A stretch of 64,000 nt of DNA from positions 3,353,001 through 3,417,000 of the forward strand of contig OX344765.1 in the NCBI GenBank assembly GCA_947034895.1, read 5' to 3'. This stretch comes from Rhytidiadelphus loreus (Eukaryota; Streptophyta; Bryopsida; Hypnales; Hylocomiaceae). Shown here piece after piece: positions 1 to 9,888 of this stretch. Both the position numbers and the translations under genes were made by a program. How positions within the stretch are numbered: position 1 is the stretch's first letter; each line of letters begins with the position of its first letter. A model generated the notes under the pieces. That model searched no databases and was not told where the DNA came from. It saw only the letters and a list, made by a program, of their open reading frames with translations.

Positions 1-283
1 TCAAAAGATCACCTTTGCCGCTTAAATTTAGTTTCAAAGCAAGAAGCACAAATTGCCAAAATATACTACTTGGTGATCATTCCATAGATTCAAGCAATTC
101 CACCATTTTTACTCATTTAGGTTCTTTCAAGACGTATTTGATCCCTCCATGCCATGAGAGGTGCTCCATTAAGTACTCCTCGAACCTTGTGTCAATGTTG
201 ACAGTATCTAAACAAGTAATGGATGAAATCTTGATTTTTATTTGTCCAAATAACATTTTGTATCCTCACATAACTTTCTAGGG
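1..283 (-). mobile_element. TTAA-type (piggyBac-like) element, terminal fragment
   Basis: This is the reverse complement of the first part of the element at 44538-45269. It ends in CTTTCTAGGG followed by TGAA, a one-base variant of the expected TTAA. It is cut by the window edge. The ORF seen across it is not conserved in the other copies and is treated as chance. Confidence 0.6.
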
Positions 284-699
284 TGAACCCTAGAATGCCA
301 AGCTAATCACTATGAAAATCATCCTTTTGTGAATTGATCATTGACAGCGAGAGTAAAGTAGCTTAAAGTTTAGTTTTTATAAAAATAATGAATTGGTAGC
401 TTCGCAGACACCGTTCTAGCTAGCGCAGTGTTGATCAGACACTCATGAAATTGTGATTATCAGTTAGTAAGTGCACTTCTGTAGAAAAAAGCTCAACTGT
501 TCCATTCTTGAAAACACTAAGTTACGTTAGAACAAATGAAAGACGATGTTAGAAAAACTATTTCATTCATTATTTTCGTGGAGATTTTGAGACCAGGTGA
601 AACCAGTTGCATATTACTGTTGAGGAAGATTGTTGCGACTCACAGAACTCGTCTCGTCCAAATTGCAATGCAATGATGATACTTGAGAGTTTCCATTTG

Positions 700-792
700 T
701 CTTGACAGGATAGGAAAGATCGAAGCTGCATCGTCGAAGTTGTAATTGATTAAGTTGAGAGTGTCTGGGCCATAGAACTTGAATCCCTCACT
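700..792 (-). pseudogene. Conserved unrecognised coding-like fragment (copy 1)
   Basis: Read on the minus strand this gives a peptide containing GFKFYGPDTLNLINYN, which recurs at 25103-25190 (plus) and, shortened, near 41700 (plus). I do not recognise the family. Copies differ by frameshifts and small deletions, so at best this is a captured and decayed exon. The surrounding 400-1440 block is itself part of the repeated arm. Confidence 0.25.
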
Positions 793-1546
793 CACTGCTG
801 TCTCATCAGTTGTGTTCTCTCATTGCATTGGAATAGTCTAACAGAGGCTCATGAATGTTATTTTTCCTCCGTCTCATTAATTGGATCCTAGAACACATAT
901 GAAACTCGAAAACAACGCTACCTTCGACTAGAAAATTAACGACTTGATGCAATCCAACAACTTCAACTACTTCACCATTTTCTTAGAGTATCAGATGGCT
1001 CAAAGCTGGCTTTCACAAGAATTTCATATCCAACACTTGACAGCTCCTCCATTTAATTTGTTCCTGCCAAGGATTCTTCAAAATTTTCTAATCATGTGCA
1101 AAGTCCGACACTAAACTCCGTGACTGTATAAAAAGAAAACAATGAGGCTTCTGTCAGACAACTACAAATTGACATACATAGCTAGCTGTCTCTCTCTACG
1201 CATTAATTATTTCAAAGTCTCTCTCATAATTATTATGAAACAAAATTGAAAGTTCGATGGAGCATGCATATGTGTGTGTGTGTAAGTTACTGCAAAGGCT
1301 TTGTGCAAAACTTCCTTCAATTCGTCAGAGGTGTTTTGGGACTTGGAATCCATTCAGAGAGCAACGATCTTCACGTGCAGAGAGAGACTGCTGACTGAGA
1401 GAGAGAGAGTGTCGAGAAGAGACGAGAATGGGGGTTACCAACGACAGGTGGAAAACAGATGACACAAGAATCTGTCCACGTTGCCGCATTCTCATCCAAA
1501 CGCCACGGAATGGCGTTTTCGGCGTTCCTGGGTTAAGTTACCTTTG

Positions 1547-1570
1547 GACCCCGCGGAGCTCCGCGGGGTC
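1547..1570. repeat. 24-bp perfect GC palindrome
   Basis: A perfect palindrome whose half is GACCCCGCGGAG, in otherwise AT-rich DNA. It lies about 45 bp before the first A heptamer of the adjoining module cluster. Copies sit at the same relative place at 24204-24227, 40577-40600 and, with one mismatch, 52674-52697. Confidence 0.9.
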
Positions 1571-1614
1571 GACACGCCTGGCTTCAGTTTGCGCACGCAG
1601 GTCCCTCCTTCTAC

Positions 1615-2042
1615 ATCTACGAATCTTCCGTCGGATCATCGCCAGGCTTCGGTCAAACTGAACTCCTTTCCACAAAATCTACGTTTGTGGAGCGTAATCT
1701 ACGTATGCGACTGCTGCTGGTGAGAGCGAGGAGGCGATGGGAGGGCTGGGCGGCGGGCGAGAATGCTGCACGCTGTGCCTTCGAATCTACCAACAATGCG
1801 ACCAATCAGCGTCAGGATGTGATGGAATTGAACTGCCATATCGTACATCTACGCTTTGGGGAATCAATCTACGCTTTGGGGAATCAATCTACGCTTTGGG
1901 GAATCAATCTACGCTTTGGGGAATCAATCTACGCTTTGGGGAATCAATCTACGCTTTGGGGAATCAATCTACGCTTTGGGAAATCAATCTACGTCCATCG
2001 CTGCAGGTAGGCACGCTAGCACCTAGTCCCCTCAAATCTACG
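1615..2042 (+). repeat. ATCTACG module cluster 1 (two modules plus an extra A site)
   Basis: Module 1 has heptamers at 1615 (A), 1677 (B) and 1697 (C). Module 2 has them at 1785 (ATCTACC), 1847 and 1867. Spacings are 62 and 20 in both. A further A-type site lies at 2036. Between C and the next A is a GC-rich linker of about 88 bp. Reading frames run through this cluster in two phases because the units lack frequent stops, but the heptamer falls in different phases, so I do not call a protein. Confidence 0.9.
1847..1993 (+). repeat. 20-bp tandem array, eight ATCTACG sites
   Basis: ATCTACG recurs every 20 bp at 1847, 1867, 1887, 1907, 1927, 1947, 1967 and 1987; the unit is CTACGCTTTGGGGAATCAAT. 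The inverted copies at 23901-23927 and 40272-40298 have only the normal B-C pair. The array is therefore a left-arm-specific amplification of exactly the B-to-C interval. Confidence 0.95.
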
Positions 2043-2104
2043 AATTCTTCGACCAATCAGCACCAGGGTATGATCGAATTGAACTATCGTCCAGCCCAGT
2101 TATA

Positions 2105-2580
2105 AATCCTGGCTAATTTTTTTTTTTTGTCTTGTATGAATTCTTTATTTTCTGAGGGTTTTCAAAATTAGAAAATTATCTAGGTTCCTGTAATTTACGA
2201 TAGCCATTTTCGATTCACAATTCCAAATTTATTCATAGAAGATTATTATATTCGATATGCTTTTTACTTACTTTTAGAAATTTGCTTACAAATGTTGGAA
2301 TGAATTGGCTAATTATCCACCCAAACAAATGATCTGTCAATGAAATTAGGTACATAGATATTTTCTAGTTAAATTTGGTTAAGATTCATGCAATATAATT
2401 TCGGTAGTCTTGGCAAGCTTCTTTGCACATACAATTGACCTTTGAGAACTTATCTGGAATGCTAATTTGATTTAGCTTGTAAAGTAAATATATTTGATTG
2501 GGATCTTCACATAATTGCTTCACATTTACAAGTGATATAGAAAGTTGATTTTTTGAAGCTAATTATGTAATTTTAAAATT
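2105..2580 (+). repeat. AT-rich tail repeat following module cluster 1
   Basis: Non-coding AT-rich sequence that follows the modules. It contains the landmarks 'caaaattagaaaattat', 'caatgaaattaggt', 'tattttctagttaa' and 'cttggcaagcttctttg' in order. The same landmarks follow other clusters (16195, 8549 reversed order of insertions, 19660, and in minus orientation 22870, 28742, 39690 and 48050). It appears to belong to the same repeat unit as the modules. Confidence 0.7.
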
Positions 2581-3600
2581 AAAGCAAAAGCTTAGGATAA
2601 GTCTTGCTTTCTAGAAAATTTTGTCCTTTGGAATTGATGTTTCTCAATTTCATGTCAAAAGAATTAAATACATAATTATATTTTTATTTATATACCTAAT
2701 TACATAAAAGAAATCCACAATTTTAGAATCAAATTTGTTGCCATAGATTTTCAAATGTAAAAATATAATACACATGATGCTTTTCTAAAATAATTAAAAT
2801 TAAATTTGTTGAGTACAATTTCTACTGTCACATTTTAAATTTGAAAAAAACACATTTTTGACTTGACATATCACCAATCTATTGTGTATAGAATATTAGC
2901 AAAACATATTTTTGAAAGTATGCAATATGCAAGTGTTACCCATAGAAAATTTGAGATGGATGAAAATTGCATCACTTGAAGACCAATGAACACTTAAGTT
3001 TGCATTTGCTCGTTGTTCAAAAAATGAACTTCCAAGTGCTTATAAGTTCACTTGAAATGCTTCTATCATGGTTATTACTGTGTTTATGTCAACACCCACA
3101 ACATATGCACATGTTATGCATAATTATGTTATAACCTCTTTTGTATGTGAAATATTCCACACCAACATCCTCCACCATCTAACCCATCCACTTGCCATAA
3201 TATTCAACTTATAAAATTGACTTTTTGTAATCACAAATTTTTACCATAATCAATTCAACTAAAACATGAAAAATATCAATCATATATAAAACATACACAA
3301 TAAAGGTTAGAACACACAACCATTCATTGTTTAACAGCCGTTGCTTATGAAAGCACACACAATGCATCAATTAAATTTCTTCATGACAAATTCAAACTTC
3401 CAAATCACTCCATTAAACGAATACGGAATCATAGCCATTCAATAGGCTACATACATTCTTTTACATACAATAGGCTAATGTTGGGTGTGGAATATTTCAC
3501 ACCATTTCATCCTTTAAATGAAAGGTAGCATAGCTCATTGCTATTTTTTTCCTTGCATTGAAAATTGACCATGTGTTTCAAAAAAGAAAATTAGTGAATT
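2581..3600. repeat. Dispersed arm repeat, non-coding
   Basis: AT-rich sequence with no gene. It is repeated in inverse at 37800-38745 and, with a 432-bp insertion, at about 21860-22990. A diverged piece is at 32259-32600. Position 2579-2582 (TTAA) is the empty site for the element inserted at 38749-39673 in the other arm. Confidence 0.75.
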
Positions 3601-3628
3601 GTTGTTTTGTGCTTCTTGATTGATTAAC

Positions 3629-4070
3629 CCTTAAAATAATGAGCCGATCACTATGGAAATCATCTGTTTGGATACCATGTGAATTGTTGGCTTAAAAAAA
3701 TGAAAAAGCACTCATCAGAAGACAAACTATTGTAGAAGACCTTCCCTTTTCACACAAAATTTGGAGGGTGAATAGTTGCATTTCTATCCTACATGGAAGA
3801 ATTATTTGTCATTCATTGGCTAGAAAACATCATCTACGTCTTTTATGGGTCAATTCTTAAAGGACGAAGGGGTGACTTTAGAAATCATCCCTTTCCATTA
3901 CTGTGTGAATCATGGGCTTTAGAAATAGCAAAAGCACTCATTGGAAGTCAAACTATTGTAGAAGACCTCCCCTTTTCACAACAAAATTTCAAAGATGAAT
4001 AGTTGCACTTCTGTCCTACTACAAAGATTTCTTGTCATCCATCAAACACCAAACGTCCTCCTCAACATTT
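3629..4070 (+). repeat. Dispersed repeat family F, TTAA-CCCT end
   Basis: It begins after TTAA with CCCTTAAAATAATGAGCC and ends near 'cctcctcaacatt'. Related copies are at 37240-37688 (minus), 44307-44533 (minus, partial), 50735-51165 (plus) and 63680-63905 (minus). Its TTAA-CCCT terminus suggests that it is another piggyBac-like element, but only one end is clear. Confidence 0.5.
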
Positions 4071-4386
4071 AACCCCTTAATGCCTCGATCCTTTTTCAAA
4101 TTTTGACACATTTTTGCTTATATCTTTCTACAAAAATATAATTTTAGCGCAATTTCATGAAATTGATCATTAAGGAAGTTTGTCTTTTCAAGATTCAAGT
4201 GTTACATTGGATGAATGAAAACTTACTTGGACAAAACAGCGCCTCGAAGCTCTCTGTTCATTGTCCAGAATATGGACGTTGGAGCGCTTGACACGCATGG
4301 GAGTTGGAGAACATCTGAGATCACCCGAATGAAATCAGATTGGAAACCGTTTGGGATTTGCTGATTTCCTGCACAAGTCCGTCTAG

Positions 4387-4475
4387 ATCTACGAGTGGTC
4401 CGTGGAATCGTCGTCGGGCTTGGATCCAATTCAACTATTTTCCTAAAAATCTACGCTTTCGAGTCACGATCTACG
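4387..4475 (+). repeat. ATCTACG module cluster 2
   Basis: Single module: 4387 (A), 4449 (B), 4469 (C), spacing 62 and 20. Its mirror copy in the right arm is 36837-36925 and its direct copy is 51489-51577. The preceding 4071-4386 is AT-rich with a TTAACCCCTTAATG start at 4070 and no recognisable gene. Confidence 0.9.
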
Positions 4476-4703
4476 AATGTCATTGCTGGTGGGCATGAAA
4501 GACACAGTGAGACATCGGGTGAGGACTTGCATCGCTGTGCAGTCAAACTCATTTTGTTTCATTCATTTTTTTTAATTTAATACAATTTCTGTAACAAATA
4601 AGCTAATTGTCTTCAAGTGCTCCTTTAATGAAATTAGGTTTAAAAATTTATTTTCTAGTCATTTTGGTTAAAATTCAAGCATCATAATTCACTAATTCAT
4701 ATA

Positions 4704-5128
4704 TTTATACCACAAAAAGTCTAGAACTGAACTTGGTGGTGAGCACAAAAAAATTGCAAAGATTCAAAATAGATTGAAAAAAAATCATTTTCTCAAATAT
4801 TATGTTTTTGTCTACACCTGAAGCTTTGATTCATTCCATTTGGACTAGTTATGAGAAAGTTATGGACAATCTTAAGTTGTTTTTCGGGCAATCTAAGCAT
4901 GTTCTTAAGAAAAAAACTTTTTGTCCAAATTTGAATGCTAATATCTTCCAATCCATACATTCAAATTTGATGAAATTTTTACCACGTGATCTAGAACAAG
5001 TGAAGTACAAGATCCTACGGTTCTATTCGTAACAAAAATGTTTTTTCTGCTTCCATGGGTGAATGCAGTAGAAATGGCAGTTTTGAGTGGGTTTTTTGAC
5101 AGAAAGATGGCCTTGGGACTTTAGGGGG
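4704..5128 (+). mobile_element. TTAA-type element, 5'-truncated
   Basis: Collinear with the 3' half of the intact element at 38749-39673. It ends in 'ccttgggactttaggggg' followed by TTAA at 5129-5132. The 5' half is missing. The same truncated copy, inverted, is at 36187-36608, so truncation happened before the arms were duplicated. A 76-codon frame across it is open in both arms but is not supported as a gene. Confidence 0.75.
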
Positions 5129-5643
5129 TTAAAGCATCGCTACTAGGCCTTTGCAACTGCCACTCCATGCTTGTCATGCATGCCCAGACAAAAACGGCTC
5201 TACACTAGCACCCCATCGTTGTGCCGATCCTCGTGTCACTCCCACATTTGCCCAATGGTAGAGGGCCTTTGTAGCAGGTAATTTTACACTCACGCCAACT
5301 TGGTCAACTTTGACAATAGCCTTAGTTGAAGACGTGGAGGCTAGTGAGAGGTGTAAGAAGAAAGGGAAGTACTTTAGTGAGAACTTTTAAGGTGCAGAGC
5401 ATCAGGGCTTGAGTGTGCCGCCACATCTCATGAGGCAGCAAGTGCCAAGCCACTTTTTGATGCCGTAGTCAAATGGAGTGCTACTTGGTGGCAATGCTCT
5501 TATCTCGTATTGGATATTGGATATGATTTTCTTTCACAATATTTCTTCAAATAATGATTCATTTCAATTTTTATTAACTAACAAAAGACAAACGACTTCA
5601 TATCCGATATGTCGTTTGAGTTTCCACTCACATGTCCCTCTTC
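5129..5643. other. Gene-free spacer shared by both arms
   Basis: Relatively GC-rich for the window, with no motif I recognise. The inverted copy is at 35680-36186. Short frames exist on both strands but differ between arms. Confidence 0.4.
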
Positions 5644-6005
5644 ATCTACGATTCCTTGGGTGGATCATCATGGAACGATACATAACGTGGACTGCTATCC
5701 AAAGTAATCTATGCTTTTGCAGTTCAATCTACAGGATTCGTATTTCCAGGAGGCTACATGGAAGCAGGTCGACGAGTGGATGCAAGTGGGCGGTTGCAGG
5801 AGTGACGGTACTGTGCCTTCAAATCTACAAATTCCACATTGAATCAGAATCATGTTGTGAATAAGTTACATTGCACTGATTTTGAAATAATCTTCACATT
5901 TGTAAATCGATTTATGTATTCCACAACAACTGGGCGTATACTACTGAGCCTACGCTCTGCTCTAAAAATCTACGAATATAGCATACCATAGACTCCAAAT
6001 CTACG
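5644..6005 (+). repeat. ATCTACG module cluster 3, decayed
   Basis: Sites at 5644 (A), 5707 (B, ATCTATG) and 5727 (C), spacing 63 and 20, then an A-type site at 5823. A pair at 5968 and 5999 is spaced 31 bp, unlike other clusters. The inverted arm shows the same 63 and 31 spacings (35365-35680), so these variants predate the duplication. Confidence 0.75.
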
Positions 6006-6087
6006 TAATGCAACAAAATTGAGCCATCAAGGAGTTCCTGCACAGTGGTGGCGAGCAAGTCATGACATTGTCCCTTAAACTCTACTA

Positions 6088-6383
6088 ACCAAAGTAGTCT
6101 CCTTTTAAAGCGACCATTCAAGAGCTGATTGCCTTTTCAGGGAAGCTAAATTCCTTGAAATTTTTTTGAGTAAACTTTTGTAGGAAGAAAAAAGGGATTG
6201 GCATCTAACACCAAGTCGTTTCATATTTTTGGAATTAGTTACAAATTTTTGAAGTTGAAATGCAATGGTCACTAAAAGTGACCACCTCCTGAAATGTACA
6301 ATGCTAGTACATTGAAGAAAACAAAATGTACCTCTACATCATGATTGTAGTTAGAGCATGGGCGCTTTTAGAGCATACTACCT
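6088..6383. mobile_element. TA-flanked MITE, AGGTAGTATG family
   Basis: The right end is GCTTTTAGAGCATACTACCT before TA at 6384-6385. The left end is a diverged inverted copy (AAAGTAGTCTCC and on) near a TA at 6086-6087. The same insertion is in the other arm at 34987-35282. The closest clean relative is 27609-28018. Confidence 0.65.
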
Positions 6384-7481
6384 TAATACTTTGTGGAATC
6401 AACATGACAAAAAGATTTAATTAGACTATACATTCAATAATCTATTGTTCTCTCAATCGATCTACGTTCTCTTCTTATGTCTGATTGTGTCTAGGCCTCA
6501 AAATCTACACATTCTTTGTCAGATCAGGATTTAGTCGAATTGAATTGGGTTTTCTCAGTGTCTACGTCTCCTAAACCTTTTACCAAAGGTTGTTTTTGTG
6601 TTTACACTTGCATATGCTTGTAGACACATGACAATGGAATAGCATCATAATTGAGTTTTTTTTTATTAGTTTGGAGACATTACATGTTTTTTTGCTACTC
6701 TAGAGGGCAACAAGTTCCCATCTAGAAACTTGTGAAAACCCGTTGAAACCCGCGAAAACCTGCTGAAACCCGCTGTTCGCAAGTTGGGCTGACCTGGCCA
6801 AGCGACTTCCCTATCACTTTTTTTGAAAAAAAAAAATTAACTTTGTTTTTTTATTTTAAGGATTTTAAAATTTATTTATTTATTTTTGAAAAAAAATATC
6901 TGACACTGGCGTTCGATGAGACCGGGGGGAACAGAGCTAGGAACAGGCTTGAAACAGCCCTCCAGCCTCCCTGATCTCATCTAATGAGTAGTGAGCTATT
7001 TCTTTAATACTTGGGGGTGATGTTCAGTGATATCAATATCAAAACTAGGTGATACCTAGATAAAAATTGGCTATTGATCTTAAAATACAATGGAATGGTG
7101 ATAATTTGGCAATTTTTTAATTAGTTTGGAGAACTAACTAGCTATTTCTTCAATACTTGGATGATTCTTGGTAATATCGATATCAAAACTAGGAGATACC
7201 TGAATAAAAATTGACTATAATTGATCTTGATATACAGTGAAATGATGGTAATCTAGCAATTTCGGCCCTTGAAAATGAAAATTTCTCTTACGAAAAATAG
7301 CCAATGTCTTGTGGTTGTAACCAAAGAGCAAGAAAGTATGCATGAAAATCACATTGAGCATCACGGAACCACAACTTTCAATTGTTGCTTGTCTTGCTTC
7401 AGGATGAAAAACCCTACTTGTTGCATATAAGGCAAGTGGACAGCATGGGGCGTCCGCGGGTTTGCAGCGCTGTGTCTTCAA
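6384..7481. repeat. Gene-free stretch with a local ~135-bp duplication
   Basis: No gene is visible. Degenerate heptamers occur at 6460 and near 6503-6560. The sequence around 6990-7110 is repeated around 7130-7260 and again near 17790-17920 (landmark 'gatatcaaaactagg'). The inverted arm copy is 33900-34980. Confidence 0.55.
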
Positions 7482-7570
7482 ATCTACGAACAGTCCGGAG
7501 TATCAGCGTTAGGGTATGATTCGATTCAGTTGTTTTCTAGAACATCTACGCTTCTGTACATCAATCTACG
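7482..7570 (+). repeat. ATCTACG module cluster 4
   Basis: Sites 7482 (A), 7544 (B) and 7564 (C), spacing 62 and 20, all three perfect heptamers. The mirror copy is 33797-33885. Confidence 0.92.
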
Positions 7571-7703
7571 TAGTCCACTGCGGGTGGGCGCTTGCGGTTT
7601 AGGCCAGCTACTGCTCATGCTTTGGAACTGATGGGCGAATTGGATGTGCTACTCTTACATTTTTTATATCCATCATTTGAACGAAATATTCTAAATTCAT
7701 TAA

Positions 7704-7929
7704 CCCTCAACCCCAGGGTCAAAAGCTCTTTGTGGTCATATAATATATTATAAATTTGGTGGTATTTGATAAAAAAAACAAGGACCAAATATTTTTCAGC
7801 ACAAAGTAAATTAATGATTATGATAGTATGTAAATAATAATATATTACAATTCATATATTGATTCAAAATTGAAGAGTTATAAGGCTAAATACGGGTCAT
7901 ATTGAGGGACCCCAAGGACCTTTCAAGGG
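7704..7929. mobile_element. Short TTAA-type element (226 bp)
   Basis: Flanked by TTAA at 7700-7703 and 7930-7933. Termini are CCCTCAACCCC and, reverse-complemented from the far end, CCCTTGAAAGG. No coding capacity. The mirror copy is 33432-33663. Confidence 0.75.
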
Positions 7930-8119
7930 TTAAAGGACGCGACCCCCCATACCCAAGGTAGTCACCAAAATTTGCTTGGATTATTGAACCAATAAGTGCA
8001 TTATTTGCTTCTACACTCAACAATCAAATCATCCATCCATCAGTCACTTTTTGATCTCAACATCCTTTAAGGGTTGATGAACTTGTGGCAACTTATTATA
8101 TGTGATACATATTTCACTA

Positions 8120-8548
8120 AGGTAGCCAACCTCTTTTCGACCACAGACCTATTTTTGCTAGTTAGACTGCTTTATTTTCGATCACTTGTGACAGCTCACA
8201 TGATTAGGTGACAGCTCACATAGCACAAATGTCCGGAGGTGTACATTGAATTCATACAATGATCGTGAGATGTACATTTGAAACCACAATTATCACCTGC
8301 TTCGAAGCATGGTCAATTTTGTAATCAGCTTATGGTTGGAAATACGGTATCCTATATAACAAAAATGGATTGAAAGGAATCTTTACAAAAAAAAAATTAA
8401 TAATTATTTTATTTTTGAGGGAAAAAAAGGAAAAAATTCTGGAACCCTCTTTAAATCTATTTCTCTACATGGGGGATTTTTCTCCTCACCAAATTCATAC
8501 TAGAACTACACTAAATTGCTTATATGGTCGGAATGAGGTTGGCTACCT
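8120..8548. mobile_element. TA-flanked MITE, AGGTAGCC family (429 bp)
   Basis: Termini are AGGTAGCCAACCTC and its perfect inverse, extending to about 23 bp with two mismatches. TA occurs at both flanks (8118-8119 and 8549-8550). The right arm lacks it: the empty site with a single TA is at 33242-33243. Relatives are at 22004-22435 and 53890-54236. An internal 76-codon frame is not conserved. Confidence 0.88.
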
Positions 8549-9305
8549 TACTTTCTTTTATAAATTTGTTACGGATATTGTAAACCAATCGGCTAATTGA
8601 CTTTGAATTTTTTTTTTCTATATGCAATCGTTATTTTGGTTAAAATTCAAGCAATATAATTTCATTGATCTTGGCAAGTTTCTCTGTGCATACAATGAGT
8701 TTCACTGAAATTTAGTTGGCAATCCATGAAAAAAAATTCAAGGGAAAAAAACTCAAATACAAAAAGGGTTCCTTGTTGTCCGTTGTGCTAGTTGAGAATA
8801 AAAAGACTAAATTGGACATAACTTTGTAGCCATTAGTCCAAATTCTATCAAATTGAGCTATATTATTTTGTTGAATTTGTATGAGTTCTTATTCTACATA
8901 TGTGGAATAGCCATGCAATGCATTTTAGTGCCTTGGGCTTTTTGTTTTAAATCTTAGTTTAATAATCTTTATTTTTTTAAAAGTTCAAGCAAAACGGAAA
9001 GTTAATTTACACAAAAAATTATAACCCTACAACATACATGTGCTCAAAAAAAAAATTCAGATTTCTTGAGCTTATTTCATATTTGATATGAATTTTTTTC
9101 ACTAGTTCTTCAACCAATCATACTAGTTTCTAATTTTACAGAAAGCATTGAAAATTGTATGATTTATTGAAGTCATGTGATTTCATGTTGAAAAACGAAA
9201 AAACAAAAAAACAAAAAAACAAAAATTTCAGTCTACAAGTCACTGAGACAAGTGCATGGGATAGAAGCACCGATCTTGTGGTTCTTTGCTCACAAGTCCC
9301 CCTAC
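8549..9305 (+). repeat. Tail repeat and AT-rich spacer, no gene
   Basis: Contains tail landmarks (wide 'tttgttacggatattgtaaa', 'ttcaagcaatataatttcat', 'cttggcaag'), then AT-rich sequence shared with 31670-32110 and 33010-33240 in inverse. Confidence 0.6.
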
Positions 9306-9394
9306 ATCTACAAGTCCATCGTCAGATCATCATCAGGCTGTAGTCGAATTAAACTATATTCCCCAAAATCTACGCTTCAGTGACTCAATCTACA
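9306..9394 (+). repeat. ATCTACG module cluster 5
   Basis: Sites 9306 (ATCTACA), 9368 and 9388 (ATCTACA), spacing 62 and 20. This module and about 430 bp after it are duplicated at 13270-13640. The right arm has a single copy (31566-31654). Confidence 0.88.
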
Positions 9395-9553
9395 TACTCC
9401 CAACGCGCGCACATGGAAGCAGGGTGGAGTCATGGAGTCTCAGTTTCTTTCAGTTGGACCTGCGATTCTTCTCTGAATCTGCGGCAGACGCGACAGGTTC
9501 GGACTTCATAATTGAAATCCCCTGTTTCAATTCTCAAGATTTGGCGAGAATTA

Positions 9554-9770
9554 GGGTGGCTCCACCCAATTCCAACCGGGACCCAATTCCAACCAAATGA
9601 AAAGCCCTCATTGATTGTAGAAAACAAATTTGTGACTGTAGTACATGCCTTAACTTGCATGATTGTAAAGTTAAGGCATGTACAACAATCACACATTTGT
9701 ATTCTGAAATCTATTTACGCTTTTCATTTGGTTGGAATTGGGTCCCGGTCGGAATTGGGTACAGTTACAA
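9554..9770. mobile_element. TA-flanked foldback MITE, GGGTGGCTCC family (217 bp)
   Basis: One end is GGGTGGCTCCAC, the other (inverted) TTGTAACTGTACCC. Most of the element folds on itself, with CCAATTCCAACC and CATTTGGTTGGAATTGGG arms and an inner 'catgccttaac' palindrome. TA is present at both flanks (9552-9553, 9771-9772). The empty site is in the duplicate copy at 13563-13564. The second copy is 24387-24631. Confidence 0.88.
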
Positions 9771-9888
9771 TAGCGAGAATTGGCAAAAATTCAGCAGTTC
9801 TAGTGAAAAATGGGAGATCACAGCTGAACCTTTATATTATGGCATAGAGAAAGAAGGATTTCAAAGAATTATATTCATGAATCTTACT

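Noticed and set aside
1847..1993. CRISPR-like array (also 21108-21303 and 55462-55606)
   Set aside because: Units are contiguous with no spacers, and the window is eukaryotic.
1687..2105. Two overlapping frames of 107-122 codons through the 20-bp array
   Set aside because: Open only because the 20-bp unit lacks stops in those phases; copies at 23900 and 40270 do not preserve them, and the heptamer is phase-independent.
4387..4475. RNA polymerase III A/B boxes (SINE) as an explanation of the modules
   Set aside because: The 'tcgaattgaact' phrase loosely recalls a B box, but there is no A box at the right distance, no terminator, and the rigid unit is three identical heptamers.
9430..9847. 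Overlapping frames around the 9554-9770 foldback
   Set aside because: They are artefacts of the palindrome: similar peptides appear on both strands and in the other copy at 24387-24631.
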